DNA from: Paracoccaceae bacterium
GTDB lineage: Bacteria > Pseudomonadota > Alphaproteobacteria > Rhodobacterales > Rhodobacteraceae
Direction of reading: 5' to 3'
Length of the DNA: 11,773 nt
Assembly: GCA_015485375.1 (NCBI GenBank)
Contig: WFTU01000230.1
Coordinates: 1 to 11,773, forward strand
The notes under the pieces are model-generated. The model was not told where the DNA came from and made no database searches. It was given only the letters and a program-made list of their open reading frames with translations. Of this stretch, positions 6,101 through 11,773 are shown one piece after another. The translations under genes were made by a program, and so were the position numbers. Numbering within the stretch: position 1 is the first letter of the stretch; every line of letters begins with the position of its first letter.

Positions 6101-8830
6101 GGCCAGCATGACGGCCTCGATACGCCCCGAAATATCTGTCCCGCCAGTGTTTTCCAGCGCGACAGAGACCTCCACGCGCTGTCCGGCCCGCGCGTAGGTC
6201 GCAAGCGGCATCTCCAGCCCGCGCAGGGAAACCGACACCGGCAGATCACCACGCGCTTCGGTTGCGGCAATCCAGTCCGGCCGGCCGGGCTGCAACACCG
6301 GCGGCAAGGCAATCGACGGCGCGTTATCCTTTTCCGGGCGGTCCTCCAGCGCCGTAAACGGGGCCAGCGGCCCCGTATCGGCCAGCGTCGGCATATCGTC
6401 AGCACCATAGAAATCGCAGGTCCAGGCAAACGGGAAATTTCCGGCGTAATACCCGCTCAGTTCAAGCGTCCCGCTTCGTGACGCATCGTGCCGGAACGGG
6501 CGCACGCCGTTATCGAAAGGCGCATCGGAAAATGCGAAAGAGTTCGCGGATTCGATCCGTCCGGCTTCCGACAGCAACCGGCCAGCCGCATCTCGGCAAA
6601 CATAGGCTCCCAGCGCCCTGTCCGGATAGTCCAGCACAATCTTGTCCTTGTCGCCCTTGTCAGCCAGCCATCCGGTCACACGGGTGCCCGGCTTTACCGC
6701 CAGTGGCGCTTCGGTTTCGGTGGCAACAACCGTCACTTCGGGTGCGGTTTGCGGGGCGAACCGGACCTGACAGGTATAATCCGCATCCTCGCGCCCCGAC
6801 CCTTCGATCCGCAGCCGCACTGCCCCGCCGGTAGCGGAATCATAGGGGATAACCTCGGGCGCAAACCGGCCATAGGCCAGCTGCTTTTCGTCGACATAGG
6901 ACAGAATCCGCCACGTCGGATCGACATCGGCCTGACAGCCGACCAGCACCTGACCGGCCCCCCCGGGCAACGCCAGATGCGCCAGATCCACCGCATCCAG
7001 CATGCCGACACGGCCGGCAATATTTCCGTCCATCGGCACCGCGCGCAGGTTTTCGGGCAACTCGTCCGGCTCGCCGGTATCCACACGCGCGACCCGCTCG
7101 ACACCCAGCGTATACACCCCGCGCGCCCCTTCGCCGGTCCCGCGCAGCAGCAAGGCATAGTCACCCGCCGGAAGGTTCGCGGCATAGGTATAGGACCGCC
7201 CCGCCAGCAGTTCCGCCTGATCGCCCCAGCCGACCCCGTCCTGATACAGTTCCGCCCGCAACCCGCCATCGTCCGGCGCCTGAATGCCGATCTCTACCGG
7301 CGTTTTTCCATCGAGGCGGAACAGAAAATAGTCGTAGTCGTTCTGGCGCAGGAACGTGCCCCTGTAGGCCGTGCCGAAATCCATCCGCACACCGGTTTCC
7401 AGTGTATCGTCAGGCTCGGCCTCGAAGCCCTCGGGCTTCGGTCCCAGATCCATCAGTTTCAGCGCATAGTCCCCGTTTCCGCGCAGCTCCACCGCATAAC
7501 GCCCGAAATTCAATGACAGCGGATCGGCCGAAAGACGCCCCGAGTCGCTGCGCATATCCAGCATCGTCCGCCCTTTCGGGTCCGTCAGGATCATCCGCTC
7601 CACACCCCGCACTCCGATCAGCCGCCACAAGCGCCCGTCTTCGGGAATATCGAAGGTGAACACATCCGGATTGCCCTCCGCCAGCGTTCCGCGAACCGCG
7701 CCGCCATCGGGTAAGGAGCGGGCAGCATCCAGTGTATCGTTCGGCTCCTGCTCCCTGCGTGCACCGGGGGGGGCAACAACTTCAGAGGTCACTGTGTAGT
7801 CCACCGGAACCGGCGCGTTCGCCGCATTGCGACGAAGCGACAGGCGGTATTCGCCGGCGTCCAGCACCGTCTGTGGCAACCCGACAACACCGCGAACGGC
7901 ATTGCGGTCTGCCAACAGAACCCACTCGTCACCGGATCTGGCGGACAACATGACATTGTAATCCAGCCATTCGGCCTCCGCAGTGATATCGAACCGGATC
8001 GTCTGCGGCTCCGGCAGGGAAAACACCAGCCCGTCCTCGTCCGGATCAACCAGCAGAGCGCCCCTGAATGTCCCGCCGATACTGTAGGACTGCGGATTGC
8101 TGTTTTCATAGCCGGAGTTCGGCTCTATCTCGTCATATTCCCCGTCAACCGGCGTCAGTCGTAGCAGGGTCAGCGGCTCCGGTCCCGTCGGCACATCCGC
8201 ATTCAGTGTCAGTTCGACATCTTCGGCAAACACCATAGGGAAAACCCCGCCGGAAACGATCCGCCGTTGCGGCACGCTGGCGCTCCACTCCGCCCGCGGT
8301 TCGGCGATCACCTCGATTTTCACCGGCGCATCGCCGGTTGCCGGAAGGGTCAGGCGCAGACGGTCGGAAAACTGTATCAGCTTTTGCCAGTCGTTTCCTG
8401 CAGGCAGCACATCGCCCTCCTGCAGCTGCCCGGCCGCTGCCAGCGTGGCCTCGGTCCCGACGGTCAGCGTCGCGCTCCTGACTGGCAACGCCGCCAGAAG
8501 GTAGCGCACACCCGCCGGTATCAGCACCGGCCCCAGATCGGCGGGGGTATAAAGGCCACCCGCACTGCGCAGAAGCCGCGGATTGGTTTTCCCGTCGGGC
8601 CGGCCGTCGCTTGTGTCGAACACATAAAGGTTCACCTGCGCCGGCTTATCGGTCGAAAACCGGTAAAGCCCCGTTTGTGCAAACTCCAGCCAGTACATAC
8701 CCTTGCCGGAGACCTGCACTTCCTCCGTTCCGCGCGTGAATACCGCGGCCGTGTCAAACGGAGGCGTTTGCGCGGCGGCAGGGACAAACCCGGCCAGCGC
8801 AATCAACAGCGGAATGACAAACCGTTTCAT
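3185..8830 (-). CDS. Giant exported vWA/PPC/discoidin-domain protein
   Basis: An 1881-aa exported protein of unknown function, probably acting in the periplasm or on the surface as a metal-dependent binding protein. A Sec signal peptide spans residues 1-20 (MKRFVIPLLIALAG, cut near AAA-Q), with no lipobox. PPC-like beta-sandwich units occur near 234, 360, 470, 586 and 698, and a sixth near 1330-1415. The first four open with an EPN/EPD-type motif. A NEW3-like segment lies at about 880-970. Two discoidin-like (F5/8C) domains lie at about 985-1135 and 1150-1290. vWA 1 (about 1420-1590) has MIDAS DTSGS (1426-1430) and Asp1518. vWA 2 (about 1625-1805) has DASGS (1632-1636), Thr1712 and TDG (1738-1740). 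A short beta-rich tail ends the protein. All eight cysteines sit in nearby pairs. The ATG at 8830 was preferred over an upstream in-frame start because it begins the signal peptide and overlaps the previous stop as ATGA. No anchor or sorting signal was recognised. Confidence 0.85.
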   Translation of the reverse strand: MKRFVIPLLIALAGFVPAAAQTPPFDTAAVFTRGTEEVQVSGKGMYWLEFAQTGLYRFSTDKPAQVNLYVFDTSDGRPDGKTNPRLLRSAGGLYTPADLGPVLIPAGVRYLLAALPVRSATLTVGTEATLAAAGQLQEGDVLPAGNDWQKLIQFSDRLRLTLPATGDAPVKIEVIAEPRAEWSASVPQRRIVSGGVFPMVFAEDVELTLNADVPTGPEPLTLLRLTPVDGEYDEIEPNSGYENSNPQSYSIGGTFRGALLVDPDEDGLVFSLPEPQTIRFDITAEAEWLDYNVMLSARSGDEWVLLADRNAVRGVVGLPQTVLDAGEYRLSLRRNAANAPVPVDYTVTSEVVAPPGARREQEPNDTLDAARSLPDGGAVRGTLAEGNPDVFTFDIPEDGRLWRLIGVRGVERMILTDPKGRTMLDMRSDSGRLSADPLSLNFGRYAVELRGNGDYALKLMDLGPKPEGFEAEPDDTLETGVRMDFGTAYRGTFLRQNDYDYFLFRLDGKTPVEIGIQAPDDGGLRAELYQDGVGWGDQAELLAGRSYTYAANLPAGDYALLLRGTGEGARGVYTLGVERVARVDTGEPDELPENLRAVPMDGNIAGRVGMLDAVDLAHLALPGGAGQVLVGCQADVDPTWRILSYVDEKQLAYGRFAPEVIPYDSATGGAVRLRIEGSGREDADYTCQVRFAPQTAPEVTVVATETEAPLAVKPGTRVTGWLADKGDKDKIVLDYPDRALGAYVCRDAAGRLLSEAGRIESANSFAFSDAPFDNGVRPFRHDASRSGTLELSGYYAGNFPFAWTCDFYGADDMPTLADTGPLAPFTALEDRPEKDNAPSIALPPVLQPGRPDWIAATEARGDLPVSVSLRGLEMPLATYARAGQRVEVSVALENTGGTDISGRIEAVMLAEGWRVDGASQPVSVPEGAQQEIALTLYAPPMLSPTLAPALSVSVESGNGSAGEIFDIPLALDAPPRAPFAFWSAPPQMLGGVNVLNAAFGTKISRWNGQKTDDRKAEEYAYLHDGLAMHSGNRQIDGRELEFTLPETAPVTGAMIHLRSTEPRRYWASGYEIAVSENGTDWQVVAGGRLSASMRPQYIPFDGTVPARFMRLRTSGCQGDPECGRFSLPEVQLIASPDWKPATGIDIARLPLGGHVVYASDDFGGNWNVGLLTADQRAERFREKDERWPDEVAAVIGFEQNRAARIARIVWLADKPREDSFPAADVYASITGPGGPWRKIGTMAAPTGDFLQSEFRPEAPVWARYIRLSFPRDDEKPLFGPDGIAIYEDPAALSVTGLWEDDSPRGPYEFTQEIAPQSAPEPVGGASAEQAVPLPLDTPIASSVLIERNEDWWKLDVPEGLPRELVFDFGAGSRAEFVWELRDKNGEAVPFAPAGDGRDNTYGAIVEPGTYLLRIAEPPRSVVITWDTSGSVGAYIPKTLEAVRIWAKSLQPGRDVLQLLPFGEESVYLRDWAENPADVIPYLANLPESGSSAAEAALKIAAQALQAREGARGVVIITDAETGMDRELWPEVLAASPRVVSLSIDSSERENATIMQDWANINGGVFHRVVGVMGLADGLDMAASLFRAPKPYSLTASMEEVREPEGETTLTITALQPDPEKPVATGGIEVILDASGSMLKRMGNGERRIKVAHAALTALVQESLPNGTPFAFRAFGLEKDACRSELMLPLGPLDRAAAVRAINDVPAINLAKTAIGKSLLAAREDLADATEPRVVVLVTDGEETCDGDVEAAIATLRSGGFDVRVNIVGFAIDDAELAATFAVWAEQGGGAYFEAREAGALSEAITQAIQPRFTVTLEHYDGSEETVATVAAGETVTVPAGRLRIEPATAAIGDTLLVEARDGREIALQYDPAEGLGAPETP
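6731..8131 (-). repeat. Array of PPC-like beta-sandwich repeats (coding)
   Basis: This part of the giant protein (residues 234-700) contains four units starting EIEPNS (234), EQEPND (360), EAEPDD (470) and GEPDE (586), followed at about 698 by a fifth unit lacking the EP motif. Spacing is about 110-126 residues. Each has a G-x-x-x-G turn (about 252, 377, 486, 602, 715) followed by an Asp-rich turn and a D-x-hydrophobic strand such as NPDVFTFDIP or DYDYFLFRLD. This is the pre-peptidase C-terminal (PPC) domain pattern. Units 2 and 3 still share an identical 13-base DNA stretch (7398-7410 and 7728-7740). Confidence 0.6.
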
Positions 8831-11031
8831 TCCCCGCACAGCCCCGACAACGGGTTGGCGCCGATAACGCCGACATGCAATCCGGCAGAGAAGCCCATCG
8901 CCGTCGCCATAACATCGTCCATCCAGTTCAGTTTCGTCGCGATCTCTCCGGCCCCGCCGAGCAGGGCGAACCCGAGGATCGTCCATCCGGCGTTGGTCGC
9001 CTGACAGCACAGGTCGGTCCCGCATTGTATCGCCCCGTTAATACCGAACGCGCTGGTGACAATGACGTCGAGAATTTGCAGATACTCGACCGCCTCGCCA
9101 CCGTATCCGAAGGCATCCACACCGACGGCCGCGCCGCTCACCGGATCAATGCGCCACCATGCCGGATTTTCTCCTGTAGCCAGCGCCAGAATCGCGCCGC
9201 GCTCCAGATCCCTGCGCGCCGCCGCCTTGGCAAAGGCCGGAATATCGAGCGCCTCCAGCGCAGCCACATCGGTAATGGTCAACAGTTCCGGAGCGCCGGA
9301 CAGGACCTCCCACGATCCGGCCCGTGCGCGGGTGGATCCCAGCAAGGCGGTGCCGTCCATCAACGCCGATTCCAGAAGGGTTTGCGCCACTCCTGCCGCG
9401 AATGTCGCCGCAGGATCGGGCTGCCATCCCCCGTCACCCGCTGAAAAGCCGCGCAGACCCGATTGCATGATATCGGTCGCATAAACACGCGTTCCGTCCG
9501 CCTTCAAATCGGTTTCCGACAACATGATGAAAGGCTCCGCCAGATAGATCATCCGGTCAGCCCCCGCCCCTGCCTGCGCGGCGGCATCAAAGAACATCGC
9601 CAGCGTCGCGCTTTCCGCCGGATTGACCAGCGAGGGATTGTCTGTCGCCGCCATTTCCCCGACCCGCGCGATTTGCAGGTCCAGCAACTCCGCCGCCCCG
9701 ATTGCACCGGTCAGCGCGTTGAGGGACCAGATACCGGCCAGCGGCCGTGCGTCGGCCTGCGTGATCCAGTTCCCCTCGGCCCGGTTCTCCGGCCCGATGC
9801 GATCAACGAGATACCGCTCGAACACCTTCCGTTTTCCGTCATCCGGCGGCATGTAGGTCACGCGGACAATCAGCCCCGTGGCTTCTTTTACCGCAGTCTG
9901 TTCGGTCCCTGCCGGCGCGCCGAGACCACCGAGAATATTCGTTACCGCCGAGGTGCTGCCGGCAACCGAGGCAAACAGGTCGGCCGCCCCGTTGCTGGCC
10001 AGAACATCCTCCGCCGACAGGTTTTCCCCGAACATGGTAAAGGCCCGCGCGTCCGGCGCCAGCCCGTCGCCAAGCAGCGGGAAATAGAATTTCGCGTCGG
10101 AGATATTCTCCAGCGATCCCCCCTGCAGGGCAATATCGGGGATGACCGACAACACCAGCGGACGACGGCCGAGGTTGGCAACCGGAAACTCCTGCGACCG
10201 CATCAGGGCAACGGTATTGAACCGGCCCCCTTCCCGCACCTCGAGTATCAGTTCGACACGCAGCCGGTGCAGCATTTCGGCCGGCAAAGGGCTGCTCACA
10301 AATCCGTCGGGTGTGATCGCACTGTCGGGGGTAAAGGCAATATGCAGGTCCTGCCAGTCATCGAGCGCAAACCGTCGGGCCTGCACCCAGTAATAATCCT
10401 GCGCCTCGCGCAGCATCTGTTCGGACAGGGCCGCTCCGTCGGGCAGGGCATCCTGAACCCCTGCCGCAATTCCGGCCACGGATTCGGGCGGGCGCGCCGC
10501 GGGAATGCCCTGCTCGACCAGCGTGCGCAACGGCGCCAGCACCGTATCGTCGCCAACCAGCGTTTCCATCCGCGAAATTACGGCGATAGCGGCGGGAACA
10601 TCCCGCGCGGCGGGACGCACAGGGGTCGGGGCGACCTCGCGCAACAGCGACCGCGCGGCGTCTTCGGAAAGGGTGGCACGGGCGATGCGGGTCTCGTATC
10701 CGGCCTCGCCCAACGCGCCCGCCAGCGCCAGCGCCTGATCGAGCGCATTTCCCGCCCCCGCGGCCAGCGCACCACGCGCACCGCGCAACGCACCGGTATA
10801 CACCTGCGTCACCATGCGGTCGTCGATCGCCCCGGCAATCACCGGAATATCGTCGATCGACAGGTCGAGCGTCAGGGAGTCATAATCGAAACTGTCCCGA
10901 TCCAGCGTCCCGCGCAACAGCTCCGCCTGCGTCGCGTATTCCTCCATCGAAAGTGTCTGCGAAATACCGGAAACCGGAAAACCGGCGGTCAGCACTGCAG
11001 CAACAATATACCCTGCCAAAGAATTTCGCAT
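8827..11031 (-). CDS. Exported protein with transglutaminase-like N-terminal region
   Basis: A 734-aa protein of unknown function. Residues 1-25 look like a Sec signal peptide (MRNSLAGYIVAAVLTAG, cut near GIS-Q). Residues about 35-130 resemble bacterial transglutaminase-like domains, with LLRGTLDRDSFDYDSL, YTGALRGARGAL and GNALDQALALAGALGEAGYE (94-113). The last aligns with the usual G-x-C-x-D-x-A motif except that the nucleophile Cys is Ala96, so enzymatic activity is doubtful. The long middle part is not recognised. WWRIDPVSGAAVG (625-637) followed by GGEAVEY recalls the end region of some large transglutaminase-like bacterial proteins; this is from memory. Four cysteines are confined to the C-terminus (670, 675, 676, 732), around a hydrophobic stretch at about 683-695. 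The stop overlaps the start of the giant vWA gene (ATGA), so the two are likely coupled and may form a complex. A candidate promoter lies 38 bases upstream. Confidence 0.8.
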   Translation of the reverse strand: MRNSLAGYIVAAVLTAGFPVSGISQTLSMEEYATQAELLRGTLDRDSFDYDSLTLDLSIDDIPVIAGAIDDRMVTQVYTGALRGARGALAAGAGNALDQALALAGALGEAGYETRIARATLSEDAARSLLREVAPTPVRPAARDVPAAIAVISRMETLVGDDTVLAPLRTLVEQGIPAARPPESVAGIAAGVQDALPDGAALSEQMLREAQDYYWVQARRFALDDWQDLHIAFTPDSAITPDGFVSSPLPAEMLHRLRVELILEVREGGRFNTVALMRSQEFPVANLGRRPLVLSVIPDIALQGGSLENISDAKFYFPLLGDGLAPDARAFTMFGENLSAEDVLASNGAADLFASVAGSTSAVTNILGGLGAPAGTEQTAVKEATGLIVRVTYMPPDDGKRKVFERYLVDRIGPENRAEGNWITQADARPLAGIWSLNALTGAIGAAELLDLQIARVGEMAATDNPSLVNPAESATLAMFFDAAAQAGAGADRMIYLAEPFIMLSETDLKADGTRVYATDIMQSGLRGFSAGDGGWQPDPAATFAAGVAQTLLESALMDGTALLGSTRARAGSWEVLSGAPELLTITDVAALEALDIPAFAKAAARRDLERGAILALATGENPAWWRIDPVSGAAVGVDAFGYGGEAVEYLQILDVIVTSAFGINGAIQCGTDLCCQATNAGWTILGFALLGGAGEIATKLNWMDDVMATAMGFSAGLHVGVIGANPLSGLCGE

Positions 11032-11068
11032 ACCGTCCGCCCCGCAATAAACTCAATCTACCACGACT

Positions 11069-11077
11069 AGTATAACA
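11069..11077 (-). promoter_or_regulatory. Candidate extended -10 promoter for the two-gene module
   Basis: On the - strand TGTTATACT fits the extended -10 pattern TG-N-TATAAT with one mismatch, 37 bases before the start codon at 11031. The 75-base gap between paaZ and this gene is clearly richer in A and T than its surroundings. No good -35 box is seen at the right distance (the nearest sequence is TAGAAA), which is tolerable for an extended -10 promoter. No paaZ terminator hairpin is visible in the same gap, so read-through from paaZ is also possible. Confidence 0.35.
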
Positions 11078-11106
11078 GAAACGGGCCAAAATTTCTATGC
11101 GTCAGG

Positions 11107-11773
11107 TCAATAGGCGTTCATCGTCAGCAACTCGTATTCCGCCACCTGCTCGTCATCCTGATTGTAGAGCGTGACATTCCAGCGGACCTCGCCGTAATCG
11201 TCATTGCGTCGTGTCTTGCGTTTGACGGTCAGGCGGACGCGGATGGAATCTCCGGGGCTGACGGGTTTCTGGAAACTCAACCCGTTCAGCCCCGTGTTGG
11301 CCAGCACCGGCCCGACGTTCGGCTCCACAAACAGGCCCGCGGCGAAGGACAGCAGCAAGTAGCCATGCGCGACGCGGCCGGGGAAGAACGGGTTGGCGGC
11401 GGCGGCCTCCTCGTCCATATGGGCATAGAAGGTGTCGCCGGTGAAATTGGCGAAATGCTCGATGTTGTCCAGCGTGACCTCGCGCGGGTCGGTGGTGATT
11501 GTCTCGCCGATTTGCAATTCGGTAAAGGTCTTGGTGAAGGGATGCCGGTCGGCAGGGATTTCGGTTGCGCCCGGAATCCATGTCTCGCCCACGGCCGAGA
11601 TCATATCGGGGCTGCCCTGAATCGCCGTGCGCTGCATGTAGTGCATGACGCCGCGCACACCGCCCATTTCCTCGCCGCCACCCGCGCGGCCCGGGCCGCC
11701 GTGGGTCATATGCGGCAGGGGGGAACCGTGGCCGGTGCTTTCCTTCATCGACACACGGTCGTTGAAATAGAGC
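11107..11773 (-). CDS. paaZ: PaaZ, oxepin-CoA hydrolase/aldehyde dehydrogenase (C-terminal part)
   Basis: The C-terminal 222 or so residues of the bifunctional ring-cleavage enzyme of phenylacetate catabolism, a protein normally near 680 aa. The reading frame stays open to the window edge (LYFNDRVSMKES precedes the first in-frame ATG), so the gene is cut by the window and not truncated in the genome. The first part is the end of the aldehyde dehydrogenase domain (STGHGSPLP, HGGPGRAGGGEE and HYMQRTAIQGSP are PaaZ signatures). The rest is the MaoC-like hot-dog hydratase domain that hydrolyses oxepin-CoA. FTGDTFYAHMDEEAA holds the expected Asp and His five residues apart (Asp561/His566 in the E. 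coli enzyme), followed by the GRVAHGYLLLS helix. The catalytic Cys and Glu of the dehydrogenase half lie outside the window. Stop codon TGA at 11109-11107. Confidence 0.92.
   Translation of the reverse strand, partial: LYFNDRVSMKESTGHGSPLPHMTHGGPGRAGGGEEMGGVRGVMHYMQRTAIQGSPDMISAVGETWIPGATEIPADRHPFTKTFTELQIGETITTDPREVTLDNIEHFANFTGDTFYAHMDEEAAAANPFFPGRVAHGYLLLSFAAGLFVEPNVGPVLANTGLNGLSFQKPVSPGDSIRVRLTVKRKTRRNDDYGEVRWNVTLYNQDDEQVAEYELLTMNAY

Noticed and set aside
8831..9025. 65-residue upstream extension of the giant protein
   Set aside because: It would bury the signal peptide and overlap the 734-aa gene by about 200 bases. The extension is Arg/Asp-rich shadow sequence, and the ATG at 8830 gives a normal ATGA junction.
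9463..11070. 535-codon open frame on the + strand, antisense to the 734-aa gene
   Set aside because: It has low-complexity, Arg-rich composition and no domain. The opposite strand has a signal peptide, a good start and coupling to the next gene.
11032..11106. Possible rho-independent terminator after paaZ
   Set aside because: Only the six-base palindrome ACTAGT is present; there is no GC-rich stem followed by a T run.

Overview
The window looks like chromosomal DNA from a GC-rich alphaproteobacterium, most likely Rhodobacterales (Rhodobacteraceae, Roseobacter-like). This is inferred from the overall protein style, a paaZ/paaX pair, a GST gene directly upstream of comM, and GTTAAC-type motifs resembling CtrA sites. 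No rRNA or tRNA gene is present to confirm it. Coding density is very high, there is no gene-free stretch above 80 bases, and no mobile element, CRISPR array or RNA gene was seen.

Layout. Bases 54-2327 (+ strand) hold a glutathione S-transferase family gene and comM (YifB-type AAA+ ATPase of DNA uptake/recombination). A GTTAAC-N5-GTAAAC motif overlaps the GST stop codon, and a hairpin covers the comM ribosome binding site. On the - strand, reading from the right edge leftward, come the 3' end of paaZ (11773-11107, cut by the window edge), a secreted 734-aa protein (11031-8827), a secreted 1881-aa multidomain protein (8830-3185), and paaX (3144-2314). comM and paaX converge and overlap by 14 bases at their 3' ends.

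How the genes fit together. paaZ and paaX belong to aerobic phenylacetate catabolism: the bifunctional ring-cleavage hydrolase/dehydrogenase and the PaaX repressor. Between them sits an unrelated two-gene module. The first gene encodes an exported protein with a transglutaminase-like N-terminal region in which the catalytic Cys position appears to be Ala. The second encodes a giant exported protein with PPC-like beta-sandwich repeats, a NEW3-like region, two discoidin-like domains and two consecutive von Willebrand A (vWA) domains with MIDAS motifs. The two overlap by ATGA, so they are probably translationally coupled, and a candidate extended -10 promoter lies just upstream of the first. This pair is the least explained part of the window and is the best candidate for an undescribed cell-envelope or surface binding system. 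Its function cannot be read from sequence alone.
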